A stretch of DNA of 64,000 nucleotides, taken from the NCBI RefSeq assembly GCF_004115085.1, contig NZ_QXJP01000005.1, positions 62,001-126,000 of the forward strand. Reading direction: 5' to 3'. The stretch comes from Longirhabdus pacifica. GTDB lineage: Bacteria > Bacillota > Bacilli > Paenibacillales > DSM-105158. The notes below the pieces were generated by a model. That model was not told where the DNA came from, did not search any database, and saw only the letters and a list, made by a program, of their open reading frames with translations. Position numbers and translations under genes: made by a program. Positions 19,367 through 27,892 of this stretch are shown one piece after another (position 1 is the first letter of the stretch; every line of letters begins with the position of its first letter).

Positions 19367-20764
19367 ATGGCTAAAAAAATGCCTGAGATAGGTGAATATA
19401 AATATGGCTTTCGTGACGAACACAAAGCCGTCTTTCAAACAGGTAAAGGATTAACGAAAGATGTCGTTATTTCTATTTCCAAACAAAAAAATGAACCAGA
19501 GTGGATGCTTGAGTTCCGCTTGAAAGCATTGGAACAATTTAATAAATTACCAATGCCTCGCTGGGGTGGAAATTTAGATGATCTAGATTTCAACGACATT
19601 CAATACTATGTAAAACCGTCTGAAACACAAGGAAAGACGTGGGAAGAAGTTCCGACGGAAATCAAAGAAACTTTCGACAAGCTAGGTATTCCAGAAGCGG
19701 AACAGAAGTTTTTAGCTGGTGTATCTGCACAGTATGAATCTGAAGTTGTATACCACAGTATGCAAGAAGATTTGGAAAAACAAGGCGTTATCTTCATGGA
19801 TACAGATACAGCATTGAAGGAGTACCCTGAATTATTTAAAGAATATTTTGGTACGGTTGTTCCGCCAAGTGATAATAAATTCGCAGCGTTGAACTCTGCG
19901 GTATGGTCAGGTGGAAGTTTCATTTACGTTCCAAAGGGCGTAAAATGTGAAGTTCCTTTGCAGGCATATTTCCGTATTAACTCTGAGAATATGGGTCAGT
20001 TCGAAAGAACGTTAATTATTACGGACGAAGATAGTTTCGTGCATTACGTTGAGGGATGTACGGCTCCTATTTATAGTACGAACTCCTTGCACAGTGCGGT
20101 TGTTGAAATTGTGTGTCGCAAAAATTCACGTGCACGCTATACAACGATTCAAAACTGGGCTCCTAACATTTATAACTTAGTTACAAAACGTGCTGTTGCA
20201 GAAGAAGGAGCAAACATGGAGTGGGTAGACGGAAACATCGGATCTAAATTAACGATGAAATACCCAGCTGTGCTATTGAAAGGTAGAGGGGCGAAAGGTT
20301 CCGTATTATCTATCGCTGTGGCCGGAAAAGGGCAGCATCAAGATGCTGGAGCGAAGATGGTTCACTTAGCACCAGAAACAACTTCGACAATTGTATCGAA
20401 GTCCATTAGTAAACACGGTGGAAAAGTAACGTATCGTGGATTAGCATCGTTTAACCGTAAGTCACAAGGGTCAAAAGCAAACATCCAGTGTGATACGTTG
20501 ATACTAGATAATGAGTCCACTTCAGATACAATTCCATACAACGAAATATTGAACGACGATATTATTCTAGAGCATGAAGCAACGGTATCTAAAGTATCTG
20601 AGGAGCAATTGTTCTACTTGATGAGTAGAGGATTGTCTGAATCGGAAGCAACTCAGATGATTATTATGGGCTTCATCGAGCCGTTCACGAAAGAATTGCC
20701 AATGGAATATGCAGTAGAGATGAACCGATTGATCAAGTTCGAAATGGAAGGTAGTATTGGTTAG
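19367..20764 (+). CDS. sufB: Fe-S cluster assembly protein SufB
   Basis: The 465-residue SufB scaffold subunit, the most conserved part of the system. The beta-helix core and the family motifs [25 protein letters not shown] and [11 protein letters not shown] are clear. An AAGGAGGTAAT site precedes the ATG. The last codons contain a 17-base stretch (20747-20763) that recurs at 22972-22988, which marks this gene end as a possible integration site. The reading frame itself is intact. Confidence 0.97.
   Translation: MAKKMPEIGEYKYGFRDEHKAVFQTGKGLTKDVVISISKQKNEPEWMLEFRLKALEQFNKLPMPRWGGNLDDLDFNDIQYYVKPSETQGKTWEEVPTEIKETFDKLGIPEAEQKFLAGVSAQYESEVVYHSMQEDLEKQGVIFMDTDTALKEYPELFKEYFGTVVPPSDNKFAALNSAVWSGGSFIYVPKGVKCEVPLQAYFRINSENMGQFERTLIITDEDSFVHYVEGCTAPIYSTNSLHSAVVEIVCRKNSRARYTTIQNWAPNIYNLVTKRAVAEEGANMEWVDGNIGSKLTMKYPAVLLKGRGAKGSVLSIAVAGKGQHQDAGAKMVHLAPETTSTIVSKSISKHGGKVTYRGLASFNRKSQGSKANIQCDTLILDNESTSDTIPYNEILNDDIILEHEATVSKVSEEQLFYLMSRGLSESEATQMIIMGFIEPFTKELPMEYAVEMNRLIKFEMEGSIG
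20747..20763 (+). repeat. Possible attachment site, left copy (sufB 3' end)
   Basis: GAAGGTAGTATTGGTTA at the 3' end of sufB is repeated exactly at 22972-22988 in the same orientation. The two copies flank 2.2 kb of accessory DNA. Integration at the 3' end of a conserved gene with restoration of its last codons is the usual pattern of phage and island integrases. Confidence 0.55.
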
Positions 20765-20827
20765 TTCATTGGTATATTGATACAGTAAGTATTAATGCGT
20801 GGTTTTTAATTTTGTAGTAACGTGTAA

Positions 20828-20890
20828 ATACGTATCTGCTGTGACTTTGACACTGAAGTGTCAAAGTCACTCGGATACGTATTTTATATT
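20828..20890 (+). terminator. Large terminator hairpin after sufB
   Basis: GTGACTTTGACAC and GTGTCAAAGTCAC form a perfect 13-bp stem with a TGAA loop. Outer arms ATACGTATC / GATACGTAT extend it, followed by TTTTATATTT. It can end transcription of the suf operon. Confidence 0.9.
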
Positions 20891-21018
20891 TAATCCTGCT
20901 TAATACATTAGAGATATATCCCGACAAAACAATTTAAAACTGAAAAATCTGAAAAATTACTACTGACATTCATCTGTTTGTAGTGTTTATAACGTTATAC
21001 ATTGCTACAAAATTATTG

Positions 21019-21513
21019 CTACAAAAATTTAGTAAATTCCATTTCAAACTCATACGGTGAACTAATATCACCACCAATATAAGAAACTTTTAAATAATAT
21101 TCTCGTCCTTCCAAAAATACAAAAGGAAATTGCCAACCGTCGTCACCAGTGAATACACCCCTTGGGTTCATGAATGAATCATACATTTCAACCTTGTAAT
21201 CAAATGGTTCCCAATGAGCTATTATGGCTCCAATAGCAAGAGATATACCAGTGTTTTCTGAGTCCATATCAAACTTTACCTTATACCAATCTACTTCATC
21301 AGATGGTGATAGTGTGCCTATCAAATTAAAATTGTGAAACGTATCTCCATTTTTAATCGTTTTGTCAATAAAAATCGTAGAGGTTTCAGCCGTTGCTTGA
21401 GTATCATTAGACCCTTTTTCAATGTGATATTGGTCATAAGCAAACACCGACCCTACTACTAAACTAGATAGCAATAATACCGTCATAAAACTAAAAATAA
21501 ATTTTTTCTTCAT
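21019..21513 (-). CDS. Secreted protein with PPC-like (pre-peptidase C-terminal) domain
   Basis: A 164-residue exported protein: a signal peptide with lysines and a hydrophobic core ending VFAYDQ (cleavage near residue 26), then a single beta-sandwich. The pattern IGTLSPSDEVDWYKVKF, followed at the end by YYLKVSYIGG and YEFEMEF, is that of the pre-peptidase C-terminal (PPC) domain, which usually hangs on secreted proteases. Here it stands alone, without a catalytic part. AGGAGGTATTTAA precedes the ATG. It lies inside the 17-bp repeats that bracket 20764-22971. Confidence 0.75.
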   Translation of the reverse strand: MKKKFIFSFMTVLLLSSLVVGSVFAYDQYHIEKGSNDTQATAETSTIFIDKTIKNGDTFHNFNLIGTLSPSDEVDWYKVKFDMDSENTGISLAIGAIIAHWEPFDYKVEMYDSFMNPRGVFTGDDGWQFPFVFLEGREYYLKVSYIGGDISSPYEFEMEFTKFL

Positions 21514-21618
21514 TTAAATACCTCCTAGTTATTTTATTCCCCATAATAATACCACTATGATACAATTAATGAACAGTTTATTTCCGTTTAATTAATAATA
21601 TATTACAAGATATTACAA

Positions 21619-21835
21619 TTATTTATATAAAGTGTATAATGTACATGTATTCGTCCGTTTCAACACTATTGTTTCATGTAGCGGATTCATCATATCTACA
21701 TGTTTTATTTTCCAAACCTTTTTGATTATGTTAAATTCTAATTTCGGCGCTACATCTGGCATATGTAGTTACCTCCGTTCACTAGATTTAATATTGTTAT
21801 ATACGAAGGTAACGAACGAGAAAAATTATACCCCC
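21619..21835 (-). pseudogene. 5' remnant of a tail-like gene with its leader (second copy of the start of 24915-25985)
   Basis: Read on the minus strand, a GGTATAATTTTT promoter-like stretch, the TCGTTACCTTCGTATA leader, the CGGAGGTAAC ribosome site and the first nine codons (MPDVAPKLE, start 21762) closely match the same region before the tail-like gene at 24915-25985 (MPDITPKLG). After these codons the similarity stops. The frame runs on for 47 codons in unrelated sequence. It is best read as a truncated duplicate left by recombination. Confidence 0.65.
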
Positions 21836-22110
21836 TGTTTCGAAAAAAAGTTAAAAAATAACACTTCAACTAGGAACGACATTATGCACAAATTATATTT
21901 TATTGGCAAACGATAAATTTTTTTTGAAGTAAATGTAAGCTTACTTTTACGCTTCCACATGTGCTTTGAAATAAAAAGGAGTCGAGCCTAGTTCTATAGA
22001 ATATGTAAATAGAAGACATCTAAGAGGATTTAGTTATGTGGTTAATGGATCTATGTTTGTTGTCATTTGTTTAGGTTCATATATCAAAATATATCGTAGG
22101 AGTGATTAGG

Positions 22111-22755
22111 TTGAAAAAAATATTAACGTTAGCTATTACGTTTGTCATCATTTTTACTGTAAGTGCCCCTAACTATAATTCTGTTCAGGCCATAAATAAT
22201 TTCTCTTATAGCGGACCTTACAAGGCAAATATGTTTCAAAGGGATGTCTTGACAAATCCGCAAACTATCATTGACGGAATAAAAAAGTTCCATAGCGCTG
22301 TTGATCCAAACAGTTTAGATTTCAATTTGAGTAAAGCAAAAACAATTATAAACAATGATCCTGATTTACTGAAGCTTGCTGAAGCAAATAATACCGTTTA
22401 TTCACATTATTGGATCAAACATATTAATAACATTAGTGATACATTGGCTTACGAAGCAATTAAAGAAATTAAAAAGATGAATGCAAACATTTCATCTGCG
22501 GAATATCATACATTAAATAGACAAATATACGAATTTGTGAGGATATATGTAGATAATCCATATGACTCAAAGAATGCCTATTTTAATCTCTTTTTCTCTT
22601 TTCATAATGGTAGTGCTATTGAATTGGTTCCAATTGGTTTAAAGGTATCTCGTGAAATACATTATGAGTTGCCTGTGTTTGATTGGTTGCCTCCTAAGAA
22701 ATCATATTATTATAAGGTGAAAGTTAAAGCTGTTAGATCCTTGTACACCCCTTAA
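22111..22755 (+). CDS. Secreted protein of unknown function, paralogue of 27893-28540
   Basis: The TTG at 22111 is preceded by AGGAG at 8 bases and opens directly on a signal peptide (MKKILTLAITFVIIF..., cleavage near VQA, about residue 27). The mature part of about 190 residues shares the motif DGIKKFHSAVDPNSLDFNL, then NNDPDLL, then a C-terminal end VKAVRSLYTP with a second secreted protein at 27893-28540 (HSAIDKNTLDFDL..., GLKAVYSP). No enzyme motif is visible. The two paralogues bracket the toxin-antitoxin, patatin and tail-like genes. Function unknown. Confidence 0.7.
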   Translation: MKKILTLAITFVIIFTVSAPNYNSVQAINNFSYSGPYKANMFQRDVLTNPQTIIDGIKKFHSAVDPNSLDFNLSKAKTIINNDPDLLKLAEANNTVYSHYWIKHINNISDTLAYEAIKEIKKMNANISSAEYHTLNRQIYEFVRIYVDNPYDSKNAYFNLFFSFHNGSAIELVPIGLKVSREIHYELPVFDWLPPKKSYYYKVKVKAVRSLYTP

Positions 22756-22803
22756 CTGGAAACAACTCTATAATCTATGTGCGGGTGAGAATCACCTTCC
22801 CGT

Positions 22804-22832
22804 GAACGTCCCGTATGGGGCGTTTTTTAGTT
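22804..22832 (+). terminator. Terminator after the secreted protein gene
   Basis: ACGTCCC and GGGGCGT form the stem around GTAT, followed by TTTTTTAG. The preceding GGGTGAGAATCACC stretch forms a second small hairpin; a similar double arrangement appears at 42003-42035 on the other strand. Confidence 0.8.
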
Positions 22833-22971
22833 GTGAAAGTTTACAATCAAAAAGAATAAAACACTCACGATCACACCCATAAAGCACCCATCAAAAACTA
22901 TGATATTTTATAAAAAATAAAAACTCTCTAATATCAAGGGTTTCAGCATTTTATGAGTATGGGTGGAAGGC

Positions 22972-22988
22972 GAAGGTAGTATTGGTTA
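22972..22988 (+). repeat. Possible attachment site, right copy
   Basis: Exact 17-base repeat of the sufB 3' end (20747-20763). Beyond it, at 23026, lies a terminator-like hairpin that could be the original suf terminator displaced by the insertion. Confidence 0.55.
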
Positions 22989-23025
22989 ATCTGCTCCATA
23001 GTGAATAAAATCAAACGTAACAAAA

Positions 23026-23072
23026 AACCGTATCTAGTATTTGCTTATTTAGCAATGTAGATACGGTTTCTT
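23026..23072 (+). terminator. Terminator hairpin beyond the right repeat
   Basis: AACCGTATCTA and TAGATACGGTT form a nearly perfect stem followed by TCTTTGTTGTT. No gene ends just before it, so it is out of place unless it once served sufB. Confidence 0.75.
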
Positions 23073-23106
23073 TGTTGTTCTTAATGATTCATTTATTCCT
23101 TTTTAA

Positions 23107-23115
23107 TGCTATACT
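23107..23115 (+). promoter_or_regulatory. Extended -10 promoter of the holin-like toxin gene
   Basis: TGCTATACT is an extended -10 element that places the transcript start near 23122. The leader of about 65 bases then contains GCATAGGGCGGTTGGCT, whose parts are complementary to AGCCGTCCTATGC just after the toxin stop codon, and CACCTCTTCATCC, which can pair with the ribosome site GGAAGGAGGTG. Confidence 0.55.
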
Positions 23116-23188
23116 ACAATTAAGTACATAGCTCATGCATAGGGCGGTTGGCTCACCTCTTCATCCTTTATGGAAGGAGGTGATGTCC

Positions 23189-23272
23189 ATGACAGTATAT
23201 GATGGAAGATCTTTAATGATTTCGTTCGGGTTACTTATAGTAGCTTTGCTGTCCTTTCATAAACGAAAGTAA
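23189..23272 (+). CDS. Holin-like toxin of a type I toxin-antitoxin system (TxpA/BsrG class)
   Basis: A 27-codon gene encodes MTVYDGRSLMISFGLLIVAL plus LSFHKRK: a short N-terminus, one membrane helix and a basic tail. This is the pattern of the putative holin-like toxins of Firmicutes prophages (TxpA, YonT, BsrG group), whose mRNA is silenced by an overlapping antisense RNA. The very strong GGAAGGAGGTGAT ribosome site is sequestered by an upstream complementary CACCTC...CATCC stretch, as is usual for these toxins. A terminator at 23349 and a minus-strand promoter near 23400 complete the layout. Confidence 0.82.
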   Translation: MTVYDGRSLMISFGLLIVALLSFHKRK

Positions 23273-23392
23273 GCCGTCCTATGCCCACACAGCCTAGACG
23301 ACTTACTAAGATAACATATGAGCTAATCGCCCTTTGGGCATGTACTCGGACAGGTGTTAGCGCACCTGTCATTTTTATTATACGTACTATTT
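23260..23392 (-). ncRNA. Putative antisense antitoxin RNA (RatA-like)
   Basis: On the minus strand TGTTATACT (extended -10; hexamer at 23404-23399) would start a transcript near 23392 that runs toward and into the 3' part of the toxin mRNA, including its terminator. This tail-to-tail overlap is how RatA and the as-Bsr RNAs act. The 3' end is not defined by sequence, so the left boundary is only indicative. Confidence 0.45.
23349..23376 (+). terminator. Terminator of the toxin mRNA
   Basis: GACAGGTG (23349-23356) and CACCTGTC (23363-23370) form a perfect stem with a 6-base loop, followed by ATTTTTATT. Confidence 0.88.
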
Positions 23393-23468
23393 TAATAAAG
23401 TATAACACAAGTAACATAAAAATGATTATTGTCAAAGCAAAAGAGACAATCAAAAAAGATGAACCAAC

Positions 23469-24464
23469 TTAAAGTTTCACCCATCTACTAGCGATGAATT
23501 CTTCCACATCTAATAAATCTTGAACCTCAGCTTTTAGTTTGAGTTTTGGAATTGCATTAATATCGTCTGATCTAATTCTTTCTTGATCGAGATTAAGATC
23601 TAATCTAAAGTAATTTTTTTCAAGAATGGAGGAGTTATATAAGTCTGTTGCACCAACTGGAGCCTCACTAATGAGTGTAGATAAAGGGAATTCAGGTTCA
23701 GCTGCATTGCTGAAGTTATACCCCCATTGAAGAGCGCCCCAATCTTTTTCATTAATGGACCAATTATTAAAACCTGTTCCAATGGACAATACAATAACTT
23801 TGCTTATATCTATATTTCCCATACTTTTGTTTAGGGCTAAGGACAGCGCTGCTAGGCTAGGATTATTTGCTACAACGCCTCCATCGACATTTCCTTTGTA
23901 TGAATTCCATAAGATAGGGAAGCTCATACTGGATATCATCGTATCTAGTACTGTAGCATCTAGTGTTGAAGAATTAGCATAGTTGTTAAAAAATACAGAG
24001 GTAAACGAGGCAGGTTCAAATGCGGGAACAACAATTTTTTTAGTAATACTAGAAATACTTTTTTCAACCTCGGGTAAAAATTTTATTATGGTTGGTATTC
24101 TGTTTGTATTCGTATACTTAGGTTGTATGATTGCTCTACTAGGATCTTTGAAAAAATTTGTATAATCTGATTCAATAAACTCAGAAATTTCTTTTGGAGT
24201 TTTACCTAGGGCAAGGGAGAGGATAATAAGCGAGCCGACAGAGGTGCCTGCAAACATATCTACAGAAGAAATAAGCTTAGGAAATTTATTTTGTAACCTT
24301 TCCAAAAACGTAATAGGAATAATTCCACGTACACCGCCACCATCAATACTGAGAATACGAAAGTATTTGTCATCGTTATTGTCCACATTTTGTTCTATAT
24401 CTTTTTTAACGTCACTATTTTTATTTTTATTTATTTTTTGCTCTTTTTTTTTATAGCCATACAT
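23469..24464 (-). CDS. Patatin-like phospholipase
   Basis: A 331-residue patatin-family acyl hydrolase. The oxyanion motif DGGGVRGIIP (about residues 41-50), the nucleophile elbow GTSVG (about residue 73) and the catalytic Asp motif DGGVVANNP (about residue 190) are all present, so the enzyme should be active on lipids. There is no signal peptide; the first 35 residues are lysine-rich and polar. ATG 24464 is chosen, with GGAG 6 bases ahead. Patatins of this single-domain type occur as metabolic lipases and also as effectors of defence systems such as CBASS. No cyclase or other defence partner lies next to it, so its role is open. Confidence 0.87.
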   Translation of the reverse strand: MYGYKKKEQKINKNKNSDVKKDIEQNVDNNDDKYFRILSIDGGGVRGIIPITFLERLQNKFPKLISSVDMFAGTSVGSLIILSLALGKTPKEISEFIESDYTNFFKDPSRAIIQPKYTNTNRIPTIIKFLPEVEKSISSITKKIVVPAFEPASFTSVFFNNYANSSTLDATVLDTMISSMSFPILWNSYKGNVDGGVVANNPSLAALSLALNKSMGNIDISKVIVLSIGTGFNNWSINEKDWGALQWGYNFSNAAEPEFPLSTLISEAPVGATDLYNSSILEKNYFRLDLNLDQERIRSDDINAIPKLKLKAEVQDLLDVEEFIASRWVKL

Positions 24465-24794
24465 GACTTCTCCGTTTCGTTTATTAGTTTTAAGCACACG
24501 TAAATGCTGAAAGTCTCATTTTTTACATAGTATATGTCGCTAAAAATAGACTGTGCACATGAACAGCAAAAAGAACAACCTGTAAAAGTTGTTCATCAGG
24601 TAAACCTTTTAACCTTGAAAGTGTAGAACGTTAAAAATTACAAATTAGCCAAGCCTACGGAAGTAAGTGAAGCAATAAAAATAATTTGTAACAATGCCCG
24701 AGGAAAGAGGGAGAGGGTATGTTGATTGTTCATTTTCAATCTGTATGTGGTCGGTTTGTAAATAAGGGCATTAAACTTGTAAATGAAAATAATG

Positions 24795-24833
24795 AAAGCT
24801 CAAATGCATCTTATGTTGATGCATTTGAGCTTT
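24795..24833 (-). terminator. Perfect 16-bp hairpin after the tail-like gene
   Basis: AAAGCTCAAATGCATC and GATGCATTTGAGCTTT form a perfect stem with a 7-base loop, about 80 bases after the tail-like gene stop. A degenerate copy with the same flank lies at 29373-29420. The rest of 24465-24914 shows no gene. Confidence 0.65.
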
Positions 24834-24914
24834 ATAAAAGATAAATCAAAATATGACATCGAATAGTTGATTCTTTTTTAGACCAAGGTAATAAAAAAGT
24901 CTATTTATAAGGAT

Positions 24915-25985
24915 TTAGTACCCACTTATTCTTTTCCATCCTGTACCTGTGTAAAATTTCAGTTCACCATCTTCGATTTTAATTTTTTCTTCGGTAAAAA
25001 TTTTGCTGCCGTTAAGCAAACCATTTCCGTCTTTATCGATTCGAAAATTATAATAGTCTTCCAAATTTGTACTACTCTCTTTTCCTTCTTTCGGGAATAG
25101 TAACCCTTCATCACCAGCGTTTGCAATATCTCTAAAAACAATGCTATTAGCTCCTATAATATCGGAATTGTTTAGTTTAATACCATATTCACCTTTTCCA
25201 TTATTACCAATAAAAAGTTTTTCACTCATCGTATTTAATCCATGGTTACCTACGTACAACGTATGTGGTACTTTATATACCTCTAGTGATTCAATGAGTG
25301 TTTGCCCTTCACCATAATGATTGCATACGATAACCATGTCAAAATATGCTGCATATGGATCAAATTTATGGGGGGAGGCCTCGTCTTCTGCATTGTAACC
25401 ACTGATTGTCCCCTCAAGAACTCTTGTTTCACCAACTGGTATAGTGGTGACTCCAGATACAAAATAATTATAGGAATGGGCTTCGTCTGTATAAAGATTT
25501 TCAAATTTATGATTTAATGAATGAGCACCGCAATAAAAAGTACCATCACCGCTTATTTTTTTTATTTTCACTCTTCCATAGTAAGTGCTCTCTGGGTCAA
25601 TAGGTATACGCATTTGAATGATACACGCATTATGTCCTGTTACTAAAACGCCTTTTAACTCAGGATCGTATGCAATGTTACTTCTATCTGCATTATACAC
25701 AAATGGTGTCCAATCGTTATTACCAAGAACCAAACAATCACGTTGAAAATGATTCATATATTGCATTTGATCTACGTATGCTTTTGCATTTACTTCTGCA
25801 CTGTTCCAGTTCTCTCTCTCTGTTTCTGTGATATGAGAGGTGCTATCTGCTTTATGTTCATTTAATTCCACTTGTGATGCAACACGTTCATCCACCGTAT
25901 CCCAATTGTCATTAAAAGATTGTCTACTGACATACTCATTCCCTAAAGGCTTCTTTATTCCTAATTTCGGTGTTATATCTGGCAT
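24915..25985 (-). CDS. Orphan phage tail-like protein
   Basis: The 356-residue protein begins MPDITPKLGIKKPLGNEYVS and carries FNDNWDTVDE (about residues 24-33), as in the N-terminus of tail fibres, followed by a coiled stretch with HKADSTSHITETERENWNS (about residues 45-65), a motif common in baseplate-attached fibre proteins. The middle is an all-beta region, and the C-terminus has a segment typical of tail-fibre ends (KIFTEEKIKIEDGELKFYTG). CGGAGGTAAC precedes the ATG. No other phage structural gene is near, so it may be a domesticated or stranded fibre, perhaps secreted or cell-associated. Duplicated fragments of its ends lie at 21619-21835 and 29360-29480. Confidence 0.7.
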   Translation of the reverse strand: MPDITPKLGIKKPLGNEYVSRQSFNDNWDTVDERVASQVELNEHKADSTSHITETERENWNSAEVNAKAYVDQMQYMNHFQRDCLVLGNNDWTPFVYNADRSNIAYDPELKGVLVTGHNACIIQMRIPIDPESTYYGRVKIKKISGDGTFYCGAHSLNHKFENLYTDEAHSYNYFVSGVTTIPVGETRVLEGTISGYNAEDEASPHKFDPYAAYFDMVIVCNHYGEGQTLIESLEVYKVPHTLYVGNHGLNTMSEKLFIGNNGKGEYGIKLNNSDIIGANSIVFRDIANAGDEGLLFPKEGKESSTNLEDYYNFRIDKDGNGLLNGSKIFTEEKIKIEDGELKFYTGTGWKRISGY

Positions 25986-26228
25986 GTTTCGTTACCTCCG
26001 TTTTATTTTTATTTTGGTATATACGAAAGTAACGAGCAGGAAAAATTATACCCCTCGTTATTCATTTTTTTTAATGTAAATCATTCTCGGTATAAATTAA
26101 GGGAGTATATTAAATATAATACATATTATTAATTAATAACCATATTATGCATAATTATCATGGACACCCCACCTGAACACGTGTAATCTAATTTATGTTA
26201 CAAAAAATACTAAAAAGGTGGTAATATT

Positions 26229-27650
26229 ATGAATAAGATATTTAGTGTATTTCTAGTTTTTGCAATAATATTTACGATTGTACCAGTGACAGTATTTGCG
26301 GCAGATAACGAGAATACGTGGGAGACAGGGACACCCATGCTTACAGCTAGAGAAGGGCATAGTGCGGAAGTAGTAGATGGAAAAATCTATGTCATTGGTG
26401 GTAACGAACAACCAACGGTAGAAATGTATGATCCGCTGACAGATACGTGGACAACGAAAGCAAGTATGACTACTGGTAGAAGTTATTTGGCTACAGCAGT
26501 TGTGGATGGAAAAATTTATGCTTTTGGTGGAAGGAACCAGAAAGGGAAAAATTTTCTGGATACAGTTGAAATGTATGATCCAGCAACAGATACGTGGACA
26601 ACCAAATCCAGTATGCTCTCTATAAGAGTTGCCTTCGATGCTGAAGCAGTGAATGGAAAAATCTATGCCGTAGGTGGGTTATCTACAAGTGGGACGCTAG
26701 CATCAGTAGAAATGTATGATCCAGCAACAGATACGTGGACAATGAAAGCCAACATGATAACAGGACGAAATCGTTTAAGTACCGCTGTATTGGATGGAAA
26801 AATCTATGCTATTGGTGGACAGGCAAGTGGTGTTGTCAATACAGTAGAAATGTACGATCCGACTACAGATACATGGACAACCAAATCGAGTATGTCAGCA
26901 AAAAGATATCTTTTATCTGCTGCGACCGTTAACGGCAAAATTTATGCCATTGGAGGACAGACTATCAATTATATAGTAGAAATGTATGATCCTCTGACAG
27001 ATACATGGACAACAAAAGCTAGGATACCAAATAAAAGACATGCATTTGATACGGTAGTTGTAGGCGGTAAAATTTATGCTATTGGCGGATACTATAAGGG
27101 TATATTGAACTCCGTTGAAATCTATACTCCAGAAGGTTATAGCGATGTGCCTCTAGCACCATTGAACCTAGTCGCAACAGGTGGTGATGCAAAAATAACA
27201 TTGAACTGGAGCAGTGTAGTAGAAGCAGATAATTACAGTGTTTATCGCTCCCTTACATCTGGTGGTTCATACACTTCTGTAGCAACAAGTGTGTATAGTA
27301 CATCTTATGTAGATAGTCCACTTACGAATGGAACAACATACTATTATGTCGTAACCGCAGTGAACGACAATGGGGAAAGTGCCTATTCAAATGAAGCTAG
27401 CGCAACACCACAAGCAGACAATAATATCAATCGTGCTATTTTAACGATCACACTAAATAGTGGTTTAGAGAAGGAATATGATCTAAGCATGAGCCAGGTA
27501 AGTCAATTTATGTCATGGTATGAAAGTGAATCTACTTTATTTTACACATTTCAGAAAGATTACAACTTAGGTAGTGATGTCAGTCGTACAGATTATGTGG
27601 TGCATGATATGATTGAGTTATTCGAAGTAAGAGAGTATGTTGCTAGATAG
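26229..27650 (+). CDS. Secreted kelch-repeat protein with fibronectin type III domain
   Basis: A 473-residue exported protein. A signal peptide ends near VFAADN (about residue 25). Six kelch blades follow (about residues 35-300), each with a GKIY(A/V)(I/V/F)GG strand and VEMYDPxTDTWTTK, enough for a six-bladed propeller. A fibronectin type III domain spans about residues 305-392, and the last 75 residues form a separate domain (ILTITLNSGLEKEYDLSMSQ ... VVHDMIELFEV) seen at the ends of secreted repeat proteins in Bacillales. GGTGG precedes the ATG and a terminator follows. The blades are very alike, so recent duplication or selection for uniformity is likely. Ligand unknown. Confidence 0.88.
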   Translation: MNKIFSVFLVFAIIFTIVPVTVFAADNENTWETGTPMLTAREGHSAEVVDGKIYVIGGNEQPTVEMYDPLTDTWTTKASMTTGRSYLATAVVDGKIYAFGGRNQKGKNFLDTVEMYDPATDTWTTKSSMLSIRVAFDAEAVNGKIYAVGGLSTSGTLASVEMYDPATDTWTMKANMITGRNRLSTAVLDGKIYAIGGQASGVVNTVEMYDPTTDTWTTKSSMSAKRYLLSAATVNGKIYAIGGQTINYIVEMYDPLTDTWTTKARIPNKRHAFDTVVVGGKIYAIGGYYKGILNSVEIYTPEGYSDVPLAPLNLVATGGDAKITLNWSSVVEADNYSVYRSLTSGGSYTSVATSVYSTSYVDSPLTNGTTYYYVVTAVNDNGESAYSNEASATPQADNNINRAILTITLNSGLEKEYDLSMSQVSQFMSWYESESTLFYTFQKDYNLGSDVSRTDYVVHDMIELFEVREYVAR

Positions 27651-27763
27651 AAACTCTATCTCTCATTCTATTTGATTGTATCTAGTGTGATAAGATCATC
27701 AAATGCAAAAAATACGGTGTTATATATATGTAAGTTTCCAACATGATACGTTAAAAAAGGGAG

Positions 27764-27792
27764 TCGGATCTGACCGGCTCCCTGCACATTAC
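27764..27792 (+). terminator. Terminator of the kelch gene
   Basis: GGGAGTCGG and CCGGCTCCC form a stem around ATCTGA. It is preceded by A-rich and followed by T-poor sequence, so it may be bidirectional or simply a strong pause. Confidence 0.65.
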
Positions 27793-27892
27793 TGTGATTG
27801 AATTTTCCTCCACAACTAACACGCTCACTATATCAACATAGCATCGTTTATGTAGTTGTTTCTTTGTATCGATGGATAATGAAAACACTATA

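Noticed and set aside
21632-21916. 94-codon plus-strand frame
   Set aside because: It is the complement of the duplicated leader and start of the tail-like gene, and the same kind of frame appears opposite the intact copy at 25840.
23235-23453. 72-codon minus-strand frame over the toxin locus
   Set aside because: It is explained by the antisense RNA region and the toxin gene; it has no ribosome site.
23469-24464. CBASS operon around the patatin gene
   Set aside because: No nucleotidyltransferase, Cap2/Cap3 or other sensor gene is adjacent.
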